Source: Pseudorasbora parva (lineage: Eukaryota > Chordata > Actinopteri > Cypriniformes > Gobionidae). From it: 64,000 nucleotides of DNA. Below, in pieces: positions 1 through 28,040 of the stretch. Numbering within the stretch: the stretch's first letter is position 1; every line of letters begins with the position of its first letter. The DNA is taken from the NCBI RefSeq assembly GCF_024679245.1, contig NC_090184.1:2075047-2139046 (forward strand), written 5' to 3'. Below the pieces are notes generated by a model. It ran no database searches and was not told the origin of the DNA. It worked only from the letters and a program-made list of their open reading frames with translations. The position numbers were made by a program, and so were the translations under genes.

Positions 1-439
1 ACCTGTTCTCACCTGCTGGGAGTGACAATAGGGCTCATTTACATCTCATTTAGATAAGCCACACCCCCTGTAAAGCTGTATGGTTGCTAGTAACGACAGA
101 CGCAACGGGAAAAATCGGACCGCATACTTTTAATAATAAAGGGTAGCAAATGCTAACATTAACATCTAAAAGCCCATTATAGTAACGTTTTTTTTGGCAA
201 GTGATACGATGCTAACGATTACAATTAAAACGCCAGTTAAGAACAATAGGTAGGTATGGGAAGGTCTAAACATGAGATAACGTGTGTGTGTTCTTAGAAT
301 GAACACAAAACGACAAACTTTGGTGTTTATGGAAACACACCCCATAAGAAACAGAAAAGTATTCTTGCAGATCTCGTTGCCTCCAATGAAATAAGTCGTT
401 CGGGCACACTTTCTGTTTGCCGGGGTCTTCTGTGTGTCT

Positions 440-577
440 GTTTGAAGGGGATAAAGACAGAGAAATGGGTAAAGCCTGTAACCGTGGCTATAATGTAGGG
501 GTAAGACGCATGTCATTAAGTTTTGACGCAAATCGATCAGAGGTTCGAATCCGCCTTTTGCCACACTCTCTCTACTC
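440..577 (+). repeat. tRNA-derived SINE-like sequence
   Basis: A tRNA-like head spans about 484-567. It has an A-box-like stretch (TGTAGGGGTAAGACGC) and a B-box (GGTTCGAATCC, from 542), and its ends GTGGC and GCCAC can pair as an acceptor stem. The tail that follows (CATCACATATCAGATCGGAAAGG) recurs at 16900 and 35190. The head is about 84 nt with a disordered middle, so it is a tRNA-derived repeat and not a functional tRNA gene. Confidence 0.65.
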
Positions 578-634
578 CCTTTTCCCATCACATATCAGAT
601 CGGAAAGGCATTTATTTTCAAAAAGAATTGAGAA

Positions 635-728
635 GAGTGTGGCAAAAGGCGGATTCGAACCTCTGATCGAGTTGCGTCAAAACTTGATGACATGATTTTC
701 CCCATTTCTCTGTCTTTATCCCCGTTAA
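635..728 (-). repeat. Inverted copy of the tRNA-like repeat
   Basis: On the minus strand this repeats 440-577: the B-box GGTTCGAATCCGCC, the GTCAT...TTTTGACGCAA segment and the outer flank GGGATAAAGACAGAGAAATGGG. With 440-577 it forms an inverted pair with a ~60-bp spacer. Such a pair can fold into a long hairpin. Confidence 0.65.
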
Positions 729-729
729 A

Positions 730-1194
730 TGTTACTATCGATATCGCCTGATTTCTTTCGGTCCAACTCGTCTGAAGCCAGTCTGATACATTCTTCCTCT
801 TCTTCATCTTCGCTCAGTTGTAGATTAGGGTATTATCCAGTCTTATTATGTCGCTTTCATCGTCGCTCAGATCATCTCTACAGCCGGCCAGAGCGCTGCA
901 TAATTAATCAGCCACGCGTCCCTTGGAGGGCGGGGCAATAACACAAGCCAGTATAGAAATACACACAGACAAAACAAGGCGATTTCAACCTCAAAATATA
1001 CGCTTTTAAATATACCATTAATGCCATCTCAAACACAGAGAGGCTTCATCGTGATTTCAACTAACAGATTCTGCAAAAACGCGAAAATCACATAATTTGA
1101 AAAACGCTTCTTTCTCATTTTGCTCGAAAGTAGAGCTGCCGACTTGTCATGGTTTCCGTGTCACATATGTGAATGCTGCCATCTGAACCCAGGA
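730..1194. other. No recognised feature
   Basis: AT-rich sequence with only short, non-convincing open frames. No splice-bounded exon or known repeat end was recognised. Confidence 0.4.
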
Positions 1195-1926
1195 GCGCAC
1201 CAAACAAGCGGACCGAGAGCGCTAAAAAGATGAGTCTCGGTCCGCTTCTAAACGAACTCTGGTGCGGTTCGACTGATATATGAGCGCAACACGGACCAAA
1301 GTCATGAAAACGAACCAAAAACCGGACGTGATGTCACAAGATGCGACGCATAGTCAGCTGATTTGACAGCGCTGAAAGATCGATCAGTGTATCTAAAATG
1401 AGTAACTTTAACGTTAGAGGGCAAACGTGGAGCAACGAGGAAGAGCCTCATCAATATTTGGTCCGACGAGCATGTTTCGAAAATGCTAGAAAAAAAACAC
1501 ACAAAAAGCAAACCTGGTTCTTCTCATCAGAGGACCTGTTGGCCATCAGTCGGTACAGACGACAGAACGGCCGTCTCTTTACAATGGAGGAAATCCTGGA
1601 GCTGTTTTGAATGTTTTGAACATTTTATGAGCTCTTCATGAGTTCTCAGCGGGTAAAGATAATGCCACATGTACACGCATAAAATGATGGCGTTTAATCA
1701 GCACACAGCGTCGTTCTGAATGTTCGGTAAGCAGCTCCTACGTCATATAAGCCGACCAATCAGGTTGTGAGCGTCTCCCTGTGCCTTTGGTTCGGTAACT
1801 TTAGGTTCGCTGTTAAAAATGCCAGTGTGAACGCTAAGCGGACCAGGACTATATGTTTTGTTTTTGTTTTTTGGTCCGGACCCAACGAACCAAACTAACC
1901 GAACTACGAGTGTGAACGCACCCTAA
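1195..1926 (+). mobile_element. DNA transposon remnant with TTCACAC-type end
   Basis: The right end (GTGTGAACGCACCC followed by TAA) matches the style of PIF/Harbinger-ISL2EU elements, and the interior repeats GGACC/GGTTCG motifs seen in the element at 57690-58523. A frame at 1398-1610 starts RGQTWSNEEE and may be a degenerate Myb/SANT-like domain, the DNA-binding partner used by Harbinger-type elements; this is tentative. The left end is not clear. Confidence 0.4.
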
Positions 1927-2736
1927 GAATTAATCACAAGAACACTGCTAAGAATTGACTTAAGAGTAAAAAAATTCTTGGCTCAAACCTGCGATTAAAA
2001 GTTAGTTATCAAGCGTCCCAATCATACTTTAAAGTGAAGTGTAGGACTAAATCTTAAGTGTCAGTCTTAGAGTTAATTTACGACACTTTGCTGTGCCACA
2101 AACAGGATTTTGGATGATGTCATAATTAAATTAATTTAAAGTTATTGGAATAAAGGAATAGAATAAAACGTATAATAGTGTCATCTATGAAAGAGTGTAT
2201 ACAAGTGAATTGCAATGATGACAAGCCATGTTCAGAAGCCTAACAACATTTAAATTTAATATAAAAATAATGAATAAATGCTATGTTTGTGGTATAGAGC
2301 CGCGGATCAGTTACGCACCGCAAACGCGGCATATGTGAAAGCACAACAGCATGCGGCTCCTGCATCACATACACACCGTTACACGCACCGCATACACACA
2401 CTGCCTTTCCACTGCACACGACAAACAACAGCCGTTGGACTGGAAATCATTCATTCCCAATAGAGAGTCGTACAGGGGCTGCAGTGTTCGCCGATGTGAT
2501 GACAAATCCTGTCCCCCATGTGAAATCGTGTCCGCTTAGGACCCCAGAGCGATTTCTATTGGCTGAAATAACTTTTCTTGGATAATCTGTTCAGAGCCTG
2601 ATTAGTATTCTTATAAAATTACATTTTGATTTTTGTCATTTAAATTGTGTTAAATAGTCTTTAATGTCTCGCAAATCATGTTTTATTTACTAGTAGTATA
2701 TAACTCACGCTATAAGTTATGAAATCATTAGTCCAA
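1927..2736. other. Intergenic AT-rich DNA
   Basis: No gene recognised. A CA-rich, CpG-containing stretch at 2300-2470 keeps several short frames open but shows no splice or domain signal. Confidence 0.4.
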
Positions 2737-2766
2737 GGGGGCCGAATACTTTCGCAAGGCACTGTA
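2737..2766. mobile_element. Tc1-like element end fragment
   Basis: GGGGCCGAATACTTTCGCAAG followed by GCACTGTA closely resembles the terminal sequence of a common fish Tc1-like family. Only this end was recognised. Confidence 0.45.
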
Positions 2767-2829
2767 ACATTTTGATGTACTATTGACAATGCTCAGGTTT
2801 TAACCAGGTTAGTCCGAAGGTCTAGCCTG

Positions 2830-3750
2830 GATGCCAGCCGAACTTAGCCCCGCCCACAAAATGTTTAGGTCATGCGGTTCGGTCTGGCCTCGATTCCTAA
2901 AGGAGTAATTATCTCCGAACAGTTTCTGATGAAATGACCAATGAGATCATCAGGGCGGGCTTTAGAGGATGACGGACAGATGATCAACAGAAACTGACCA
3001 ATGAGATCATCAGGGCGGGCTTTAGCCGATGATGGACAGATGATCAACAGAAACTGACCAATGAGATCATCAGGGCGGGCTTTAGCCGATGATGGACAGA
3101 TGATCAACAGAAACTGACCAATGAGATCATCAGGGCGGGCTTTAGCCGATGATGGACAGATGATCAACAGTACCGTAATCATCTCGTCATCAAAGGGGCT
3201 TGAGTTATATTTGTTTGAATCCTAAACGGAGAGCTTGTTCGTATCTGCATCACCTTCACTATTTCTCTCAGAAATGATGATCATGTGGGGTAAGTACTCT
3301 GTGTATCATTAAATTTTATTTTATTTTTTACAACACCGGCTAAGATCGTTTATTTCAGCGCGTGCAGACAGGGTTGCCAAGTTTTTACAACAAAACCCGC
3401 CAACTACTAGCCCTAAACAATAGCTTCTCTGGGGGTTCTCTGGGGAAAAAATGGCGTTGGGGGTAAAATGTGTGTTATTTTGGTAAGATTGCTGCTAAAT
3501 TCGCACTCATGGGTCTATATATCATAATAGTCGCTTCAACCCGCGGACATAGAAAACAACCCTCGGAAAAAAACGCAGACTTGGCAACACAGTGCAGTTG
3601 AGCTCTGTCTGTTGACATTTGACAACTAATGTTATGCGTCGCTTCGTTGCTCTGATTGGTTGTTGGTCTGTCCAATTAAGGTCTTTCCTGGTTGGGTTGA
3701 AACACGCCCCATAATCACAGCCCAATGGAGCATCAGACTTATATTCAGAG
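2830..3750 (-). mobile_element. Satellite-carrying DNA transposon, short copy
   Basis: This is a minus-strand relative of the large element at 54970-60305. Shared blocks include AGTCTGATGCTCCATTGGGC at one end, GCCAAGTTTTTACAACAAAACC-type sequence in the middle (near 3375), and GGATGCCAGCCGAA at the other end. The ends align as imperfect terminal repeats (AGTCTGATGC versus AGCCTGGATGC). Between them at 2935-3170 lie about four copies of the 60-bp unit that reaches about 60 copies in the other element. Confidence 0.7.
2935..3172 (-). repeat. 60-bp tandem repeat, about four copies
   Basis: Head-to-tail copies of a unit containing ATGAGATCATCAGGGCGGGC, 60 bp each, differing by one or two bases. 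Because 60 is divisible by 3, one minus-strand frame stays open across all copies (repeating CPSSAKARPDDLIGQFLLI). This is a repeat artefact, not evidence of a protein. Confidence 0.9.
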
Positions 3751-3865
3751 AGCTGAGTATGACCACCGTCAGGCTAGTTCGAATGTCATTTGCATTGGAA
3801 AGGTGGCTGGAGTGTGTGAACCTGTAAAGACCCGCTCTGTAACCACTCCGTTTGTGTCTCCACAG

Positions 3866-4086
3866 CGGGTCCTGATAAGGGTTTGTTTGACGACATGACA
3901 GACGACGAGGTGCTCGTCCTCCAGCAGATGTTCTTCGGTGTGGTGATCTGTGCGCTCGCCACTCTCGCCGCCAAAGGAGACATGGTGTTCACCGCCATCT
4001 TCATCGGCGGCGTGGCTGCGATGGCGGGATACTGGCTCTCGGAGAAGGGCGACCGCGTGCTGGACGGCATCCTAAAAGGACGCTGA
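3866..4086 (+). CDS. Terminal coding exon of an unrecognised membrane protein
   Basis: A splice acceptor (TTTGTGTCTCCACAG, ending 3865) opens a frame that runs to TGA at 4084-4086. The exon starts in phase 1 and encodes about 73 residues. It begins GPDKGLFDDMTDDEVLVLQQ, followed by two hydrophobic segments (MFFGVVICALATLAA and MVFTAIFIGGVAAMAGYWL) separated by a KGD turn, and ends in a basic tail DGILKGR. This suggests a hairpin of two membrane spans at the C-terminus of a longer protein. Codon use is GC-rich and unlike the surrounding AT-rich repeats, as expected of a real exon. Upstream exons were not found in the preceding 3.8 kb and may lie outside the window. The gene converges on mbd4. 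I do not recognise the family. Confidence 0.7.
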
Positions 4087-4368
4087 TGGATCGAGGGACC
4101 GCCTGACGCCACTGGAACGGGAAGCTCCGGGCTCAGCCGCCACCGTGGCTCTAGGGATGCATGTCAAATCAGCGACATTTGGGACAGAGCCACAGTGCTG
4201 CTGGGTAATGATGACGACGCTGAAAAGCTCATTTAGACACTGTGTTTCAACAGTTCAGCTGCTGCTGTGTTTCTGAGACTCCACGGGTAGTGAATGGACA
4301 TGGAGACGTATGCAACCCATTCAGGTAGAAGAACTGTACATATGATGACATACTGGCACTCTCGCAAC

Positions 4369-4374
4369 ATTAAA
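4369..4374 (+). promoter_or_regulatory. Candidate polyadenylation signal ATTAAA
   Basis: ATTAAA lies 283 bp after the stop of the exon at 3866-4086. Its last bases coincide with the left edge of the satellite-carrying transposon (TTAAAGGAACAG), so the signal may have been created or overwritten by the insertion. Confidence 0.4.
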
Positions 4375-7300
4375 GGAACAGCTCAGCCTAAAATCAACAT
4401 TTCCTGATTGTTTACTCACCCTAAGGCCATCCGAGATCTAAATGCCTTTCTTTCTTCAGCTGAAGAGAAATTAAGGTTTTGGAGGAAAACAATCTAATGC
4501 AAGTGAAAAATATATATAAATGATATACTTTAAAACTACAAATGTTGGTCTTGGTCCATCTCTGCAATGTGACCTCCATGAGACGGGTGAGTTCATAACC
4601 TTTCGCGTGACATATGCATTTTGGGCAAGTCATACGTAAAGAAGCAGTGCTGTTCAAAACAAACGGTTGTTGCTGTTCGTTAGTATTTGTTTCAGTTTAT
4701 TGCTAAAAAAAATGTGTTTAATACAACACACATGGATCACATGGCCTCGCCATCATGCAAAAGTCACACGTGTGGCCTCGCCATCATGCTAAAGTCACAC
4801 GTGTGGCCTCGCCATCATGTAAAAGTCATACGTGTGGCCATGCCAACATGCAACGGTCCCACACGTGGCCAAGTGGCCTCGCCAACACGCAAACGTCCCA
4901 CACGTGGCATCGCCAACACGCAAAGGTCCCACACGGGGCCTCGCCAACACGCAAACGTTCCACACGGGGCTTCGCCCACACACAAACATCCCACAAGTGG
5001 CATCGCCAACACGCAAAGGTCCCACACGGGGCATCGCCAACACGCAAAGGTCCCACACGGGGCCTCGCCAACACGCAAAGGTCCCACACGGGGCTTCGCC
5101 CACACGCAAACATCCCACAAGTGGCATCGCCAACACGCAAAGGTCCCACACGTGGCATCGCCAACACGCAAAGGTCCCACACGGGGCCTCGCCAACACGC
5201 AAAGGTCCCACACGGGGCTTCGCCCACACGCAAACATCCAACAAGTGGCATCGCCAACACGCAAAGGTCCCACACGTGGCATCGCCAACACGCAAAGGTC
5301 CCACACGGGGCTTTGCCCACACGCAAACATCCAACAAGTGGCATCGACAACACGCAAAGGTCCCACACGGGGCCTCGCCAACACGCAAAGGTCCCACACA
5401 TGGCCTCGCCAACACGCAAACGTTCCACACATGGCATCGCCAACACGCAAACGTTCCACACGTGGCATCGCCAACACGCAAACGTCCCACACGGGGCCTC
5501 GCCAACACGCAAACATTCCACACGTGGCTTCGCCAACACGCAAACGTCCCACACTTGGCCTCGCCAACACGCAAACGTCCCACACGGGGCCTCGCCAACA
5601 CGCAAACGTTCCACACGTAGCTTCGCCAACACGCAAACGTCCCACACTTGGCCTCGCCAACAAGCAAAGGTCCCACACGGGGCTTCGCCCACACGCAAAC
5701 ATCCCACAATTGGCATCGACAACACGCTAAGGTCCCACACGGGGCCTCGCCAACACGCAAAGGTCCCACACATGGCCTCGCCAACACGCAAACGTTCCAC
5801 ACGTGGCATCGCCAACACGCAAACGTCCCACACATGGCCTCGCTAACACGCAGACGTCCCACACGGTGCCTCGCCAACACGCAAACGTCCCACACATGGC
5901 CTCGCCAACACGCAAACGTCCCACACATGACCTCGCCAACACGCAAACGTCCCACACATGGCCTCGCCAACACGCAAACGTCCCACACATGGCCTCGCCA
6001 ACACGCAAACGTCCCACACATGGCCTCGCCAACACGTAAACATCACATGTGGCTTCACCATCATGCAAACGTTACTAGTGGGGCCTCGCCAACATGCAAA
6101 TGCCATATGTGACGCATGTGTGTTGTAACATGCTAAAGTCACACGTGTTCTCGCCAACACGCAAACGTCCCACACGTGGCTTAGCCAACACGCAAACGTC
6201 CCACACTTGGCCTCGCCAACACGCAAACGTCCCACACTTGGCCTTGCCAACACGCAAACGTCCCACACGTGGCCTCGCCAACACGCAAACGTCCCACACG
6301 TGGCCTCGCCAACACGCAAGCGTCCCACACGTGGCCTCGCCAACACGCAAACGTCCGAAACGTGGCCTCGCCAACACGCAAACGTCCCACACGTGGCCTC
6401 GCCAACACGCAAGCGTCCCACACGTGGCCTCGCCAACACGCAATTGTCCCACAAGTGGCCTCGCCAACACGCAAACGTCCCACACGTGGCCTCGCCAACA
6501 CGCAAATGTCCCACACGTAGCTTCGCCATCATGCAAACGTTACTAGAGGGGCCTCGCCAACACGCAAACGTCCCACACGTGGCCTCGCCAACACACAAAC
6601 GTCCCACACGTGGCCTTGCCAACACGCAAACGTCCCACACGTGGCCTCGCCAACACGCAAACGTCCCACACGTAGCTTCGCCATCATGCAAACGTTACTA
6701 GAGGGGCCTCGCCAACACGCAAACGTCCCACACGTGGCCTCGCCAACACGCAAACGTCCCACACGTGGCCTCGCCAACACGCAAACGTCCCACACGTAGC
6801 TTCGCCATCATGCAAACGTTACTAGAGGGGCCTCGCCAACACGCAAACGTCCCACACGTGGCCTCGCCAACACGCAAACGTCCCACACGTGGCCTCGCCA
6901 ACACGCAAACGTCCCACACGTAGCTTCGCCATCATGCAAACGTTACTAGAGGGGCCTCGCCAACACGCAAACGTCCCACACGTGGCCTCGCCAACACGCA
7001 AACGTCCCACACGTGGCCTCGCCAACACGCAAACGTCCCACACGTAGCTTCGCCATCATGCAAACGTTACTAGAGGGGCCTCGCCAACACGCAAACGTCC
7101 CACACGTGGCCTCGCCAACACGCAAACGTCCCACACGTAGCTTCGCCATCATGCAAACGTTACTAGAGGGGCCTCGCCAACACGCAAATGCCATACATGA
7201 TGCATGTGTGTTGTTACATGCTAAAGTCACACGTGTTCTCGCCAACATGCAGTGGTTTCACTAGAGAAGACACTTATTGGTAAGCTGGGGTCACGTGGAG

Positions 7301-7497
7301 CCCTTAGAAGCTGCCTAAATATGGATTTTGGACCGTTAAAAATGCTCTACATTGAGCACCATCTCACTTGCATTAGATGGAGAAACTTCCTGTAACCTTC
7401 TTTTCTCTTCGGCTGAGGAAAGAAAGCATTTACATCATGGATGGCCCAGGAGCGAGTGAACAATCAGGAAATGTTTATTTTGGGGTGAACTATTCAT
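4371..7497. mobile_element. DNA transposon with long inverted ends around a 31-bp satellite
   Basis: The left end (4371-4505) and the reverse complement of the right end (about 7370-7497) align over roughly 115 bp. Shared blocks include ACATTTCCTGATTGTT, GGCCATCC, TTTCTTTC and TCTAATGCAAGTGA. The outermost bases (CAGCTCAGCCTAAAA versus TAGTTCACCCCAAAA) match the widespread fish MITE end also seen at 13357-13754. No transposase is present. The interior is almost entirely tandem repeat (4745-7255), so this is a non-autonomous element whose core became a satellite. Confidence 0.75.
4745..7255. repeat. 31-bp CpG-rich satellite array, about 80 copies
   Basis: The consensus unit contains CACACGTGGCCTCGCCAACA and CGCAAACGTC. 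Each complete unit has a CACGTG palindrome and about four CpGs. Copies differ by few substitutions (AAACGT/AAAGGT, ACGTGG/ACGGGG). At 6510-7190 a higher-order unit of 124 bp (4 x 31) is near-identical at 6698, 6822 and 6946 and is marked by GCTTCGCCATCATGCAAACG. Because 31 is not a multiple of 3, all frames on both strands stay open for hundreds of codons; none of these is a gene. Confidence 0.95.
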
Positions 7498-8512
7498 TAT
7501 TTATGTTATTGACATCTCATTTATACTGTATTTATTTATCCTAATTGTGCGTAAAACAGAGGGGATTATGAGTAGATGCAACATTCCCAGATGCATGAAT
7601 GCAACACTGTGCAGTGTGTGTGAGAAAGTAGTGTTTTATGGCAAATCATTTGATTCATTTCAGCAGGGCTCCCACATTCTTTGATCAATACATTTTCATG
7701 ATCCCTGGATACAATTATTTTCAATCTTTATTTGATTTCAGACCAATCTGAACTGGTTAAAGGTCAACAGATTTATTGAACAATTGCAAATAAGACATCA
7801 CTGTGGCTTGCAAGTTTTACTCTCACAAGCACAATACTGAGTGTTTAAAACGCTGCACCTGAGAACAGCTAGAACATGTACCAAAATGGACCATCTTAGA
7901 AAGGTCCGTTCATGAATATGCCCCATTTTAAACGAGCCGATATGTCCAGGTTTCCTTGGGCCGTGGGAACCGGAAGACTGCCGTAATGGAAGTGATTTAG
8001 CTCTTCAGCCTCCGTGTGTTCAGCACTCATGGCCTTCGTCATGTCTTTAGTTTCAGGACAGCGTTGATCTGTGTTTCTGCATGCTTTAAATATTTCATCA
8101 CAGCTTTTATTCATCTCGTCTGTCATATTTATGTTCTTCCAGTGTGAATGTGCCCTATAATGATTGACAGCTGCGACTGTGGGCGTGGATTCTGCCAGCC
8201 TTAATGTGAATTATGTTTTAAACTGTTTTTATCATGTGTTGTTAGGGTGGAGGACACTGATTCCATTAAAAACTAGTTTAATTGACTGGCTTGATTCATT
8301 TTTAACTGGTGACAGATTTCAGACCCTTGACCATTTCACACTGGCTTCATTAAATTCAAAGCATGTACAAAAGATAAAAAGCTGATTTATTTGTACACAT
8401 CTTTGCCTCAAACATTTCTCTTGAACTGCTGAATTAAAAGGGCTCATGTTTTCAGGTGGTAGAAGCTGATCTCTGATGCGTTCGGCACACTGATGCTCCT
8501 GCAGACGTTACG
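7498..8512. other. Intergenic DNA between converging genes
   Basis: No exon, RNA gene or clear repeat end recognised. Short frames at 7896-8126 and 8164-8385 show no splice sites or domains. Confidence 0.4.
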
Positions 8513-8513
8513 C

Positions 8514-8519
8514 TTTATT
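8514..8519 (-). promoter_or_regulatory. mbd4: mbd4 polyadenylation signal AATAAA
   Basis: On the minus strand AATAAA starts 13 bases beyond the TGA stop codon of mbd4. The 3'UTR is therefore probably very short if this signal is used. Confidence 0.65.
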
Positions 8520-8532
8520 AAAATCAGTCCAA

Positions 8533-25001
<16,469 letters not shown>

Positions 25002-25140
25002 TATCGAGCTAAACTTCGACTACTGAAGAGAACTAACTAACTCGGCTCTGACACACCGTAACCCATTAGACTCACACGACCGCGCGTTAAACCGCGTTAA
25101 CAAACAACTTCAGACGAGCCTGAAGGACTCACGGTATGTT
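25002..25140 (-). promoter_or_regulatory. mbd4: Putative mbd4 5'UTR and core promoter
   Basis: The sequence just upstream of the ATG is locally CpG-richer (GACCGCGCGTTAAACCGCG) than its surroundings and has no TATA box, as expected for a housekeeping repair gene. In mammals MBD4 shares a bidirectional promoter with IFT122; no IFT122 exon was recognised on the plus strand beyond 25140. Confidence 0.4.
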
Positions 25141-26677
<1,537 letters not shown>

Positions 26678-27332
26678 TATAGCATGAACAACTCTCAGCC
26701 ATGGTCACTAATTCAGTAGTGTGTGTATGTCATGTGACTGTAGATATGACCCTGCTAGTTTAACTCATATTGAGTTGCTTCAAACACCAGGTTTGCTCAT
26801 TTATACTTCGTAGCTAAAAGTTAAACTTAGGCGACACAATCAGTTAAAAATAAAAATCTGATGATAATTGTGTGATATGCATGACATGTTTATTGTGGCG
26901 TTTGATGGCGGGATGATCTGTCACTGAAAGCTGGAGCAAAGCAAAGCTCGCTCCTCCCACGCCAGAGACTCTGAGCTTCCTAAAGGCTGATTAATGGAGA
27001 CCCCATGGGCCGCGAAGGCCTTGAAGTCAGAGCGTATGAAGTCTGATGTCTGTGCCATTCACATGCAGAGGATGATGCTTTCAGACACAGAGCAAACGGA
27101 GAATAACTGGACCAACTAATCTTGGGTAAAGAAGTGAACACTACAAACACACTGACATGTAGACAAGACTGAAGGTAGATTTGATCTGAAAGCGGTTCTC
27201 AGGACAAACACATCCGGTTCTGTGATTTTTATGAAAAGGGGGCGATTGACGCCAAAGAAGCCTTTGTGATTTCACATTCACGGATCGGTTCATAACACAA
27301 TCCATTGGCATTTCAGTTTATCCTGTATACAC

Positions 27333-27815
27333 TCAAAAAAATTCTGGGTAAAAAAAACAACCCAATGTTGGGTCAAATATGGACTAACCCAGCAATTGGG
27401 TTGTTTTAACCCAGCGATTGGGTTGTTTAAAGCAAATATTTAACCCAACCACAGGGTTAAAACAACCCAATCGCTGGGTTAAAACAACCCAATTGCTGGG
27501 TTAGTCCATATTTGACCCAACATTGGGTTTAAACAACCCAATTGCTGGGTTAAAACAACCCAATTGCTGGGTTAAAACAACCCAATCGCTGGGTTAAAAC
27601 AACCCAAATGCTGGGTTAAAACAACCCAATTGCTGGGTTAAAACAACCCAATCGCTGGGTTAAAACAACCCAAATGCTGGGTTAAAACAACCCAAATGCT
27701 GGGTTAAAACAACCCAATTGCTGGGTTAAAACAACCCAATCGCTGGGTTAAAACAACCCAATTGCTGGGTTAGTCCATATTTGACCCAACATTGGGTTAA
27801 AACAACCCAACATTT
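27333..27815. repeat. 22-bp palindromic minisatellite in a MITE
   Basis: About 15 copies of a unit with AACCCAATCGCTGGGTTAAA (22 bp) lie between element-like ends (CACTCAAAAAAATTCTGGGT and ACAACCCAACATTTTTTAGA). Each unit is nearly self-complementary. Related short copies lie at 31938-32115, 32255-32330, 32424-32525 and 60692-60862. Confidence 0.85.
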
Positions 27816-27836
27816 TTTAGAGAGAGAGAGAGAGAG

Positions 27837-27924
<88 letters not shown>
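27816..27924. repeat. (AG)n then (TG)n microsatellite
   Basis: About 24 bp of AG repeats run straight into about 82 bp of TG repeats, followed by the dispersed repeat (27925-28040) in inverse orientation to 8640-8985. Confidence 0.9.
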
Positions 27925-27925
<1 letters not shown>

Positions 27926-28040
27926 GTATTACAGGAGAGGGTGAAATATGAGGACATTACCCATGGCCCCACTTTACAAAAGGCTTATAAATCACACAGG
28001 AGGAGTTTTTATGAGGAAGTAAAAATGCAGAATGTTTCAG

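Noticed and set aside
484..567. Functional tRNA gene
   Set aside because: Boxes A and B are recognisable, but the anticodon arm cannot be folded convincingly, only 5 of 7 acceptor pairs form, and the same head with SINE-like tail recurs elsewhere.
4745..7255. CRISPR-like array of ~31-bp repeats
   Set aside because: Units are directly adjacent with no unique spacers, there are no cas genes, and the context is vertebrate.
4687..7264. Many overlapping frames of 73-408 codons on both strands
   Set aside because: They follow from a 31-bp repeat without stop codons in any frame. The peptides are repeats of the same 31 residues and have no start, splice or domain support.
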